Assembly: GCF_011304195.1 (NCBI RefSeq)
Contig: NZ_CP049887.1
Coordinates: forward strand, 496,001-560,000
Source: Vagococcus hydrophili
GTDB lineage: Bacteria > Bacillota > Bacilli > Lactobacillales > Vagococcaceae
Direction: 5' to 3'
Length of the DNA stretch: 64,000 nt
Shown here: in pieces, positions 55,586-63,773 of the stretch
How the letters are laid out: every line of letters begins with the position of its first letter
How positions within the stretch are numbered: the stretch's first letter is position 1
Program-made: the position numbers and the translations under genes
Notes under the pieces: model-generated
What the model saw: the letters and a program-made list of their open reading frames with translations, nothing else
Told to the model about the DNA's origin: nothing
Database searches by the model: none

Positions 55586-56536
55586 CTATTTTCCTCGATT
55601 AAAATTGACCTTGATATCAATAAAAGTTTGTGTTTCTGTTAAAAATTGATACAATCTTGCTCTATTTTCAAACTCTTTACGGCTTAGAGGCAGTTCTTTC
55701 GTTTCATAATGAGCCATTGTTAAAGATACTTTTTCTCTTAAAAGAATCCCGTCATTATCTTCAGCATAATTTTCCTGAATAAAATCAAGAAGCTCTTTTA
55801 TTTTTTCTGATACTTCTGATTCGACTTCAATATTTTTAATCAAATCAATCATATCTTCTAACACTTTAAGTTGCATTCGTCTCATTTGAAAATAACTAAT
55901 TTCATAAATATCTTTATTTAATAATTGATTATCTAAATGACTTTTTGCATATTGCTCTCCTTGTTTGATGCTTTTAGCAATTCCTTCAACAATCAAGTCA
56001 CAATCTAAAATAGCCCGTCTGTCATTTAACGTTTCTGACATTTTTTTAAGTAAAAACTTAATTGATTCGTCTACTCTAGCTTTGTTGGTTTTGATTTCCT
56101 TTTCAACATTTGGCATGTATAGATTAGCCACTAAAGCTAAGCCTACACCCACCAATAACAGCATGATTGCATTCAGTACCAAGTCACCTGACATACTCTT
56201 TTCATTTAAAAAATGAGTCATTAAGACAGAATTTACTGGGATTGCCTCTGACATTTTAAATCTTGCGGCGATGGGGATATAAATTAATAAATATAAACCA
56301 AATGCAATTGGCGTATATCCTAATAGATGATAGCTTAAAAAAGCAATCAAGATGGCAACAAATAGGGCGATAATTCGGCCAATTCCTACTTTGAATGAGG
56401 AGGTTTTCGTATTGGTTACACTTAGTATAGCGATAATCCCCGCTGTGGAAGGGTATTTTAACCCAATGTAATTAGCTAACATAATAGCTAATGTTGCTGC
56501 GATGACTGTTTTTATGGTTCTTAAACCAATTCTCAT
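55586..56536 (-). CDS. FUSC/DUF939-type aromatic acid exporter family protein, 316 aa
   Basis: I choose ATG 56536 (MRIGLRTIKTVIAATLAIML), with GAGGAG seven bases ahead. An open frame runs on to 56869, but it overlaps the divergent lipoprotein gene and encodes an unlikely sequence. Residues 1-140 hold about six membrane helices, including the FUSC-like YPSTAGIIAILSV and GRIIALFVAIL. The C-terminal half is a helical cytoplasmic domain. Transport of aromatic or other weak acids is family inference. Confidence 0.85.
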   Translation of the reverse strand: MRIGLRTIKTVIAATLAIMLANYIGLKYPSTAGIIAILSVTNTKTSSFKVGIGRIIALFVAILIAFLSYHLLGYTPIAFGLYLLIYIPIAARFKMSEAIPVNSVLMTHFLNEKSMSGDLVLNAIMLLLVGVGLALVANLYMPNVEKEIKTNKARVDESIKFLLKKMSETLNDRRAILDCDLIVEGIAKSIKQGEQYAKSHLDNQLLNKDIYEISYFQMRRMQLKVLEDMIDLIKNIEVESEVSEKIKELLDFIQENYAEDNDGILLREKVSLTMAHYETKELPLSRKEFENRARLYQFLTETQTFIDIKVNFNRGK

Positions 56537-56642
56537 TGCCTCACTCCTCGTAATATCGTTAAAAAAACTAAATACTTTTACTTCAAATACTAGCAGAATT
56601 TTCCGCTTTCGTATATCATAGAATATACAGGGGGAATTTAGA

Positions 56643-57275
56643 ATGAAACGTAAATGGCTAGCCATTTCATTTTTACTCAGCACTTTATTTTTTATCGCAT
56701 CATGCGGTATCACACAAGAGCTAGATGAATCTTTAGCAGTATCGAAAGAATTAAATGTTGTCATTGGACAACAAGAAGCAATCCTTAAAGACCTACTTAA
56801 AACCGTTGAAAAAATTGAACCTTCTTTTGAAAAAGACATAGACGCTAAACCTAAAACAGGTCTCTTCAAAGAACAAGAAGGCGATCTTTATAAAAATTTC
56901 AATAAACGAAAAGACTTGTTGGACGAATTAGTAGCTGGTCAAAAAGAACTTAAAAAATACCAAAAAGAAATCAAACGAATTAGTAGTAAAGAAGCCATTG
57001 ATGTAGATAATGATAAACTTAAATTAATTAGTAGTAGTTTAAAAATTATCGAAAACAACTATGATTCTTTAATTCTCTATATGGAGACTGGTTTTGAACA
57101 AGAAGAACTTTTATATGAAAACCTACCTGTTGATAATCTATCTGAACAAGGCTCCATTATTAACCGGACATATGGTTCTGTTACAATGGTTGCAGAAGAG
57201 TCGATTAGCAATATGGAATATACTTTAAACTTAAGTAAAAATTTCCAAAAACAAGCATCAACTACTAAAAAATAG
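56643..57275 (+). CDS. YkyA-family putative cell-wall-binding lipoprotein, 210 aa
   Basis: The signal peptide ends in lipobox FIASC with the lipid-modified cysteine at position 21. The mature part is helical, with repeated KELKKYQKEIKRIS-like charged heptads, as in B. subtilis YkyA. Location is the outer face of the membrane. GGGGGAAT stands ahead of the ATG. It is divergent from the FUSC gene and followed by a strong terminator. Its function is unknown. Confidence 0.85.
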   Translation: MKRKWLAISFLLSTLFFIASCGITQELDESLAVSKELNVVIGQQEAILKDLLKTVEKIEPSFEKDIDAKPKTGLFKEQEGDLYKNFNKRKDLLDELVAGQKELKKYQKEIKRISSKEAIDVDNDKLKLISSSLKIIENNYDSLILYMETGFEQEELLYENLPVDNLSEQGSIINRTYGSVTMVAEESISNMEYTLNLSKNFQKQASTTKK

Positions 57276-57280
57276 GAAAA

Positions 57281-57318
57281 GAGGCTAGCTCACAAATTAT
57301 GAGCTAGCCTCCTTTTTT
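57281..57318. terminator. Bidirectional terminator between lipoprotein and flotillin genes
   Basis: GAGGCTAGCTCA pairs with TGAGCTAGCCTC, followed by a T run. Confidence 0.92.
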
Positions 57319-57324
57319 TAAGAA

Positions 57325-58788
57325 TTAATTTTCAGGCGTATCATTTACATTAATAACATTTTTAGATCCTTTAGAGGCAAAACTCTCTAATAAATCTTTC
57401 ACATCAAGACCTGTTGTTTCTTTCAAAGTTTCTTGAGAAGAAGCTAAAAGATTGGTTGCATAATTTGTAATACGATTAGCTCCACTATCTTTCCCACCTT
57501 GACCTGTATCCACAACTGAAATTTTTTCGATATTGCCAAGTGGTTGAGATGCTTCTTTAACAAGTTCTGGTAACATTTCAAGTACCATACTTAAAACAGC
57601 AGCTTCACCGTATTGTTTGAAGGCTTCGGCGATTTTTTCTTTTGCTTGGGCTTCTGCTTGACCTTGAGCTAAAATAGCATCTGCTCGCGCTTGTCCATCC
57701 ATGCGTACTTGTGAGGCGTTCGCTTCTGCCATTGATTCGATTCTGAATTTTTCAGCTTCGGCTTCAGCTACTTCACGGGCTTTTGAAGCCAACGCTTCTT
57801 GTTCTCTAGCATAACGATCCGCATCCGCTTTTTTCTTCACTTCTGAATCGTATTGTTTCTCACGACGAATAATTTCTTTTTCTTCTAATTCAATTTGTTT
57901 TTGACGCTCAATAACTTTAACTTCCATCTCTTGAGCCACTACTTGTTGTTGAGCAACGGCACTTTCTAAATTATAAGCTTGATCGGCTTTGGCTTTAGCA
58001 ATATCTTGTTCTTGCTTATAAGCTGCTAATTTTAATTCTTTTTCTTTTGCCGCTTCAGCTATTTCTGTTTGACGACCAAGTTCAGCTTGTTGAGATTCTT
58101 TTTCAGCTTGCGCTTTTTTTATACGTGTTTCTTTTAGAGCTTCGGCTTCAGCAATCTCAGCATCACGTTTAACTTGAGCGATACGTGGCTTACCTAGTGA
58201 GTCTAAGTAACCATTTTTATCTCGAACATCTTTAATCGTAAATGATACAATAATCAGACCCATTTTAGCTAAGTCCACACTGGCTACTTCTTGGACACTT
58301 TGACTAAATTTATCACGATTTTGATAAATTTCTTCTACCGTCATTGATCCTAAGATTGAACGTAAGTGACCTTCTAGTACTTCACGGGCTTCATTTTCTA
58401 ATTCCTCACGTGTTTTTCCTAAGAATTGTTCTGCCGCAGTGGCTATTTCTTCAACAGAAGAACCAATTTTGATGATTGATGTTCCATCAGCCATAACCGG
58501 TACACCTTGTTCTGTATATACTTCTGGCGTTGACACATCTAATTTACTTGAAAGTAGACTTAGTCGATTTGATCGTTGGAACACAGGTAAAACAAAAGCT
58601 CCGCCCCCACGAACAATCTTCAATTTATTGCCACCTTGATCTTGATGAACATTTTTAGTACCTAGATAACTACCACTAATAATCAACGCTTCATCTGGTT
58701 TAGCTGTTTGATATTTTGAAACAAACACAACTAATAACATTAATAAAATAATCCCAACTAAGACGATTGGTAAAAATAAAATTCCCAT
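57325..58788 (-). CDS. floT: Flotillin-like SPFH protein (FloT/YuaG type), 487 aa
   Basis: An N-terminal membrane hairpin (residues 1-25) is followed by an SPFH domain (about 25-200, with KIVRGGGAFVLPVFQR). A long Ala/Glu/Lys-rich coiled coil (about 210-400) and a C-terminal segment (YGEAAVLSMVLEMLPELVKE) follow. Flotillins organise membrane microdomains. The gene is directly behind a YuaF-type NfeD gene, the same pairing as yuaF-yuaG in Bacillus. Confidence 0.93.
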   Translation of the reverse strand: MGILFLPIVLVGIILLMLLVVFVSKYQTAKPDEALIISGSYLGTKNVHQDQGGNKLKIVRGGGAFVLPVFQRSNRLSLLSSKLDVSTPEVYTEQGVPVMADGTSIIKIGSSVEEIATAAEQFLGKTREELENEAREVLEGHLRSILGSMTVEEIYQNRDKFSQSVQEVASVDLAKMGLIIVSFTIKDVRDKNGYLDSLGKPRIAQVKRDAEIAEAEALKETRIKKAQAEKESQQAELGRQTEIAEAAKEKELKLAAYKQEQDIAKAKADQAYNLESAVAQQQVVAQEMEVKVIERQKQIELEEKEIIRREKQYDSEVKKKADADRYAREQEALASKAREVAEAEAEKFRIESMAEANASQVRMDGQARADAILAQGQAEAQAKEKIAEAFKQYGEAAVLSMVLEMLPELVKEASQPLGNIEKISVVDTGQGGKDSGANRITNYATNLLASSQETLKETTGLDVKDLLESFASKGSKNVINVNDTPEN

Positions 58789-58807
58789 AACTTAACCTTC
58801 TCCTTTA

Positions 58808-59329
58808 TTAAATGAAATTTTCTTTATAGGGTACAACATAACAAACACGGTCTTTAATTTCGATAACCAAGACATCAGAACCTGCTTTAACTTCTACTTC
58901 TTGTGGTTCATAGTAACTTGCCGGTCTGGTAATAATACCTGTAACACTCGATATTTTAATCTCACCCATTCCTTTTAGTGGAATCGGCGTAATCACCGTT
59001 GCTTTTCGACCTTCTAAGTCTTTCTCTGTCACAGCGATACTTGCTTCTGAGTTTTTTAAGGGCACTAAGATGTAGAAATTCATCAAGAAAACAATGATCA
59101 TAGCTAGACCACCACTAAGTAGAAAAACAATGATACTTGTCACATCAGTAAACTTCTCCCCAATAATCCCAAATAACGAGGTAAACGCCAGCCAAGGAAC
59201 AATTAGCATCGGATCAATCGGTCCATCAAAATCAAAAATATCACCAAAAATAAACAGCAGTATAGAAACAACAGTACAGCCAATTAAAACATATAAATAA
59301 ATTGTATCTAATGGGTAACCAGCTACCAA
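58808..59329 (-). CDS. yuaF: NfeD-like YuaF-family membrane protein, 173 aa
   Basis: Three to four membrane helices occupy residues 8-90 (YLYVLIGCTVVSILLFIFGD onward). A soluble OB-fold-like NfeD domain follows (about 100-173, GRKATVITPIPLKGMGEI). Such proteins accompany flotillins and help their assembly. It is 19 bases upstream of the flotillin gene on the same strand. Confidence 0.9.
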   Translation of the reverse strand: MVAGYPLDTIYLYVLIGCTVVSILLFIFGDIFDFDGPIDPMLIVPWLAFTSLFGIIGEKFTDVTSIIVFLLSGGLAMIIVFLMNFYILVPLKNSEASIAVTEKDLEGRKATVITPIPLKGMGEIKISSVTGIITRPASYYEPQEVEVKAGSDVLVIEIKDRVCYVVPYKENFI

Positions 59330-59436
59330 TTTTTCCTCACTCCTCTCTTAATTACCTTAACACTATTTTACCAATATTACAGATAAAAGCCTAGTAAATT
59401 CGTAAAAAACGGATGAAAGGATTAACAAAAAGCAAA

Positions 59437-59475
59437 AATAACACAAAAATGTTTTTTATGACTTTTTTTGTTATT
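59437..59475 (-). terminator. Possible terminator after the 199-aa gene
   Basis: AATAACA pairs with TGTTATT with A/T runs inside; it overlaps the stop codon of the signal-peptidase-like gene. It is weak because the stem is very AT-rich. Confidence 0.4.
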
Positions 59476-60073
59476 ACTTTATCGTTCTTAAAGGAGACAG
59501 CATAAGAGAACTCTTTCCAATAATTTTGTCTTTTGACACCAAACCATATTGCCTACTATCAGTAGCATTCGGACGATTATCTCCTAAAACTAAATAATAA
59601 TTTCTAGGTATTTCATTCATTTGAAACCCATTTTCACCTTGCTTAGATCGTGTATAAACCTCACTTTTTTTTCCATACTCATTGATCTGATCAATAATAA
59701 ATTTTTCATCTACCAACTCATCATTAATCGTCAAATAATCATCTTCGTACTTGACTCTTTCTTTCGGTAAACCAATGACTCTTCGAAACTCAATTTTCGA
59801 ACCATTTTTGAAAGCAATTATATCGAACCGATTAATTTTCGTTTTCCCACGCCGAACAATCATCTTATTTTCTTTTTTTAATAGAGGATACATCGAATTA
59901 TCATCTACTTTATGAATAGAAAAGAAAATTCGACCAACTAGTAAAAAAAGGAATAAACTTATGCTAATTCCTAATAAAATATCGAAAACTAAATTTGTTA
60001 GCTTTCGATATTTCTTCCTCATTCTTTGATTTCGACTTGATTTTTTTCTTATCTTTTTTTTCAAAAATATCAT
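59474..60073 (-). CDS. Signal peptidase I-like protein of the WxL locus, catalytic Lys replaced by Arg, 199 aa
   Basis: It has a basic N-terminus, one membrane helix (about 28-50) and an SPase I domain. S60 is in DDNSMYPLL. The lysine box reads KIEFRRVIGLPKERV, with Arg97 at the position normally Lys and the usual PGD changed to PKE. The LGDNRPNATDSRQYG box is intact. It is probably a non-canonical peptidase or an inactive partner, comparable to SipA in pilus loci. It is the last gene after DUF916 and the 222-aa protein, 10 bases behind the latter. Confidence 0.87.
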   Translation of the reverse strand: MIFLKKKIRKKSSRNQRMRKKYRKLTNLVFDILLGISISLFLFLLVGRIFFSIHKVDDNSMYPLLKKENKMIVRRGKTKINRFDIIAFKNGSKIEFRRVIGLPKERVKYEDDYLTINDELVDEKFIIDQINEYGKKSEVYTRSKQGENGFQMNEIPRNYYLVLGDNRPNATDSRQYGLVSKDKIIGKSSLMLSPLRTIK

Positions 60074-60083
60074 CCTAAAAGTT

Positions 60084-60752
60084 TTATTCTTTGGCTTTTA
60101 ATGCCCCATCATCAACTTTATAGTATTTAAAAATCTCTTTTTGATACCCTTGTGCCTTCTTGATATCTTTTAAAAATTCTTCTACTAATTCTTTATTTTC
60201 AAAAAAATCTTGAGATTGACCCGTTGCATTAACACCGAGCTCTTTTACAATATTATAATAGCGATTTAATTTAATTTGGCCTGCTTCTTTATTCAAATTA
60301 CTAGCTTTTAAACCACTATAGCTAGCCATGGCACCTCCTAAATTTTGAATGTTTTGAGATGATTTTTTTAAATCCATCCCATCTTTATTAATATTTTTCA
60401 GCTGTTTTTCAAAATCGGATAATAAGTAGTAACCATTTGTGACTAATTCTTTATCTTTTTCACTTAAATTAATCGCTTGATAATAAGATATGAAATAGGC
60501 GCCTCCACCTGTACCGATACCTAAAAGTAAAAAAGCTAAACAAGTAACTAGCGCTTTTTTACTTCCTTTTATGAGTCTCTCCAATTCCTTTTTTTGCTTT
60601 CTTCGTTGAGATTTGCTTCTTAATTTTTCAGATTTAATTTTCTTTACTTGCTGCTTCTTAATAACAAATAGCGTAAGAAAAGTTAATGCGAGTAATAATA
60701 ACAATAAACTACTAACGAAAGTGCCAAAAAAAATCATTTGTAAATCTTTCAT
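60084..60752 (-). CDS. Two-TM hypothetical protein of the WxL locus, 222 aa
   Basis: A first membrane helix (about 7-31) is followed by a very basic loop (about 32-65), a second helix (67-90) and a helical C-terminal domain (95-222). The topology suggests both long parts face defined sides, with the basic loop inside and the helical domain outside. No family is recognised. It sits 22 bases after the DUF916 gene and 10 bases before the signal-peptidase-like gene, so the three are probably co-expressed. Confidence 0.75.
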   Translation of the reverse strand: MKDLQMIFFGTFVSSLLLLLLALTFLTLFVIKKQQVKKIKSEKLRSKSQRRKQKKELERLIKGSKKALVTCLAFLLLGIGTGGGAYFISYYQAINLSEKDKELVTNGYYLLSDFEKQLKNINKDGMDLKKSSQNIQNLGGAMASYSGLKASNLNKEAGQIKLNRYYNIVKELGVNATGQSQDFFENKELVEEFLKDIKKAQGYQKEIFKYYKVDDGALKAKE

Positions 60753-60774
60753 AGGGACCCTCCAAATTTATCTT

Positions 60775-61851
60775 TTACTTTCTTCTTTTGCTACCCTTTT
60801 TCTTGGCTTTTTTTTGTTTGTTTTTTCTTGAAATTGTCATGATCATCACAACAATAAGAACGACAGCAAAAAAGCCAACGACAATAAGTCCAATGAATAG
60901 CCAGTTAATCCCTTTATTTTGCTCTAAACCAACATCTCGCTCGTTAAACTTATCAGCCTCATCTTTACTGATTTTAAAATCTTTTGTCCATTTTTCTTTA
61001 ATCCCGTTATCTGCTGTTACCAAGATAGTCGCTGTATAATCACCTGGTTCCATTTTTTCTCCGTTCATCCCTACTGGAAATGAAATAAACGAATTAGGCG
61101 CCATTCTCATTTTTGCTTGTTTTCTTTCATAAATTACCGCATCTGAGCCTTTCTTGGTAATTTGAACTTCAGTGGTCATATTATCAACATATGCTGCTTC
61201 TATATTTGAGTAGTTAACATAAACCATATTTTTATAATTAGATTGGCCTGCTTTAACTGAATTAAGTTTCAATTTTGGGGTTACTTTTTCATCACTTTCT
61301 TGCAAGACCATTCCAACAACATAGGCGTATTCATTTAATACCATCGAACCACCTTTATTTTCAACTTTATTTTGTCCTTCTTGAATCATTTGGACTCCGC
61401 CTGTCACAACTCCATTAAAACTCGTTTTAGGCATCTTAATTTTTATTTCTAATGTTTTTGTCTCACCTGGATTCAGTTCTACTTTTTTAGGTGCCGAAAC
61501 AATGTCAGTGAAATCAAATTTCACTGACGTATCATTTTTTATACTCGTATCTCCGTATTCAATTACACCGTTAGCATTTGTTTTTGTCCCATTTAAGGAA
61601 ATGCCGACAGCGGTTTTTTTAGTTCCTGGATTAGTCATTTCAATCTGAACAATTTGTTCTTGATCAGGTTTCATTTTTAAATGATAATAACCAATATTTT
61701 CTTCCATTTGATTGTCTGGAAAAATGACTTTGTACTTAAAAGAATTCTCGTTGTGTGTTTCATCAGCTTGAACTTGATTGAAACCTACTACTGAGCACAA
61801 CCAAAGAATCATTACTAGTATTATTCTTATTTTCTTATTATTAGTTTTCAT
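60775..61851 (-). CDS. DUF916/DUF3324 WxL-interacting membrane protein (CscA type), 358 aa
   Basis: A signal peptide (1-29) is followed by DUF916 (about 35-160, with VIFPDNQMEENIGYYHLKM and NPGETKTLEIKIKMP), the peptidoglycan-binding domain of WxL-interacting proteins. DUF3324 comes next (about 170-300, GGVQMIQEG and NEYAYVVGMVL). Then come a membrane helix (317-340) and a basic tail (KKAKKKGSKRRK). It anchors WxL proteins at the cell surface. A cre-like site and a hairpin lie in its 295-base upstream gap. Confidence 0.95.
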   Translation of the reverse strand: MKTNNKKIRIILVMILWLCSVVGFNQVQADETHNENSFKYKVIFPDNQMEENIGYYHLKMKPDQEQIVQIEMTNPGTKKTAVGISLNGTKTNANGVIEYGDTSIKNDTSVKFDFTDIVSAPKKVELNPGETKTLEIKIKMPKTSFNGVVTGGVQMIQEGQNKVENKGGSMVLNEYAYVVGMVLQESDEKVTPKLKLNSVKAGQSNYKNMVYVNYSNIEAAYVDNMTTEVQITKKGSDAVIYERKQAKMRMAPNSFISFPVGMNGEKMEPGDYTATILVTADNGIKEKWTKDFKISKDEADKFNERDVGLEQNKGINWLFIGLIVVGFFAVVLIVVMIMTISRKNKQKKAKKKGSKRRK

Positions 61852-61891
61852 GTTATACCTCTTTATTTTTTTACTTCCGTTTTAATCACTC

Positions 61892-61906
61892 TACCAACGC
61901 TTACAA
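61892..61906 (-). promoter_or_regulatory. cre-like site upstream of the DUF916 gene
   Basis: TTGTAAGCGTTGGTA on the minus strand fits WTGNAANCGNWNNCW with one mismatch. CcpA control is inferred. Confidence 0.4.
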
Positions 61907-61972
61907 ATGTTTAGGAAAATTGACTATAACTCCTTATCTTGCAGCCAACCATATTTCAAAAGTAACTTCTAC

Positions 61973-62031
61973 GAAAATAAGGCGAAAACCACAAAAATTC
62001 AATGAAATTTTTGTGATTAACGTCTTATTTC
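61973..62031 (-). promoter_or_regulatory. Large two-part hairpin between WxL and DUF916 genes
   Basis: The inner stem is CACAAAAATT/AATTTTTGTG (61990-61999 with 62006-62015), loop CAATGA. The outer stem joins 61973-61984 with 62021-62031 with one bulge. There is no clean T run on the minus strand, so it is a partial terminator, processing site or stabiliser rather than a standard terminator. Confidence 0.55.
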
Positions 62032-62146
62032 GTGAAGTTAAACATCTCGTTACAACTTCAATATAGTTATCTTTCAAAAAGTAGATTCTTTAAACTGGAT
62101 GAAAAAAAGGACTAGCTTTTTGATTTTAACTTCAATTCTATATTTC

Positions 62147-62953
62147 TTACGGTGCAGTTACTAATGACCAAGTTACTTTAGACTCATACGTTCCTTTAGC
62201 CATGTTAGAAGCTGTTTTATTAGGGATTGTTAATTGAACAGCTTTGTCTGCTGTATCAGGTGTTCCTGTACCAATAACGCCTGTTGGTGCTTGATAATCT
62301 TTACTTTGTCCAAATTCTAACGTATAACGACCTTTACCTTCTTTTTTAGCTGCGTCTGCTTTGAAGACTTCCACTGAATTAAATGTTTTATCATCTTCAC
62401 CTGCACCTAATACAATATCACCAGATTTTACAAAAGAACCAGGTGTGTTGGTATTATCTGTTTCTGGTTTTGCAATTCCGTTGTTATAAGTAATTGTTGA
62501 ACCACTTAATACGTTAGAACCTGAAGTAAATTGTTGACTCATTTTAGCTTGTAATACGTAACCATAAACATCTGAACGAACATCTGCAAATTGAATTAAT
62601 GCACCACGGTCACCCGCCTCAGTCTTGATTGGAGCTGCATTAGTTTTAATTTCTCCAGCTTTTGGCGCGATTTTTCCAAAATTAAGTTTTGAAACAAGCT
62701 CTACTTTAAGTGGTCCTTTGTTTGGGTTTGGATCTACTGTTTCTGGATCAGTTGGTTTTGTTGGGTCTTCTTTTTCCGGATCTGGAATTTTACCATCTGT
62801 ATCTGGTCCACCTGTATCGCCATCACCATCGACAATAACTGTACCTGTTGACTCTAATTCTTTTGCATCGGCTGCTGAAGCGATTGTTCCACCGATTGTT
62901 GATGCTGCTAAAATAGCTAATAGTACTGATGCACTTTTTGTTGTAAATTTCAT
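62147..62953 (-). CDS. WxL-domain surface protein, 268 aa
   Basis: The signal peptide MKFTTKSASVLLAILAAS ends near ASA (about 27). A Pro/Asp/Gly-rich linker (38-78) leads to the WxL domain. The distal motif is KVTWSLVTAP at the very end. The proximal motif reads YGYVLQAKM, with Tyr in place of the first Trp. WxL proteins bind peptidoglycan without covalent anchoring and work with DUF916 partners. The start has an AGGAGGAAATAAT site. Confidence 0.95.
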   Translation of the reverse strand: MKFTTKSASVLLAILAASTIGGTIASAADAKELESTGTVIVDGDGDTGGPDTDGKIPDPEKEDPTKPTDPETVDPNPNKGPLKVELVSKLNFGKIAPKAGEIKTNAAPIKTEAGDRGALIQFADVRSDVYGYVLQAKMSQQFTSGSNVLSGSTITYNNGIAKPETDNTNTPGSFVKSGDIVLGAGEDDKTFNSVEVFKADAAKKEGKGRYTLEFGQSKDYQAPTGVIGTGTPDTADKAVQLTIPNKTASNMAKGTYESKVTWSLVTAP

Positions 62954-63020
62954 TATTATTTCCTCCTAAGAATATTCTTTATTTTTTTAAAATCTCTTTA
63001 ACAGAGTTTTTTAAACATAG

Positions 63021-63773
63021 TTACGGGGCTTCTGATAAAATCCAAGTCATTTTTGTTTGATATTCTTTTGCCACAATTTTTGTTGCATCTGGAACTTTCA
63101 AACTAACGGCTTGATTGACACTTTTTCCTGATTTTTGATTATTTTCAATTGTCACTGGTTGATTTTTGTCATTCTCCTTTGACGCACCAAATGCAATAGT
63201 CCAAACGCCGGCTCCTGAAGTTTCATCTGCACGAGCGACTTCATATACTTGACCAATATTATTAATAGCTAAGGTATCTCTCGTAACAGAAGGTGAGTTA
63301 TTTGAACTAGATGAGTTAGCCCAGCCTTTATCTAATGATAGAACCGCTCCTGTTAACTCATCATAAGTATCCGTTTTAAATTGTGTTTCTTGTTTCACTT
63401 GTAGGGACCAACCAGTTCTTTTTTCTCGAAAATCACTGACTTGGATAAACGTTCCACGCAACTTACCTTCTGTTCCAACTTTATTAGCTAACGTTGGATA
63501 GACTCTATTGGTTTCTGTGACTTTTACCTTGCCAAAGTCTAATGAAGAAACATAATCGATTCTTAATGAGCCCGAAGTTGAAGGACTTGGTCCTGGTTCA
63601 ATCACCTCTTCTGGCTTTTCTGGATCAACAATCTCTGTTTTTCCTGAATCGTCAACCGTGACATTTCCTTTTTGATCCAAAGTAGCTGATTCACCAAAAG
63701 CACTGGTTACTGACATGATTGAGAGAATAATGAGTGTTCCTGCGAAACTCATTTTTAAATATCTTTCTTTCAT
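63021..63773 (-). CDS. WxL-domain surface protein, 250 aa
   Basis: A signal peptide (1-28, ending SAFG) is followed by a short Pro/Glu linker. The WxL domain has both motifs, GWSLQVKQ in the middle and KMTWILSEAP at the C-terminus. FGKVKVTE and the FGASKEN loop are typical. Its ATG overlaps the stop of the small LPXTG gene, so the two are co-translated. It is followed after 67 bases by the second WxL gene. Confidence 0.95.
   Translation of the reverse strand: MKERYLKMSFAGTLIILSIMSVTSAFGESATLDQKGNVTVDDSGKTEIVDPEKPEEVIEPGPSPSTSGSLRIDYVSSLDFGKVKVTETNRVYPTLANKVGTEGKLRGTFIQVSDFREKRTGWSLQVKQETQFKTDTYDELTGAVLSLDKGWANSSSSNNSPSVTRDTLAINNIGQVYEVARADETSGAGVWTIAFGASKENDKNQPVTIENNQKSGKSVNQAVSLKVPDATKIVAKEYQTKMTWILSEAP

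Noticed and set aside
56537-56869. N-terminal extension of the FUSC-type protein
   Set aside because: It overlaps the divergent lipoprotein gene and has an unlikely composition. A clear ribosome site supports the start at 56536.
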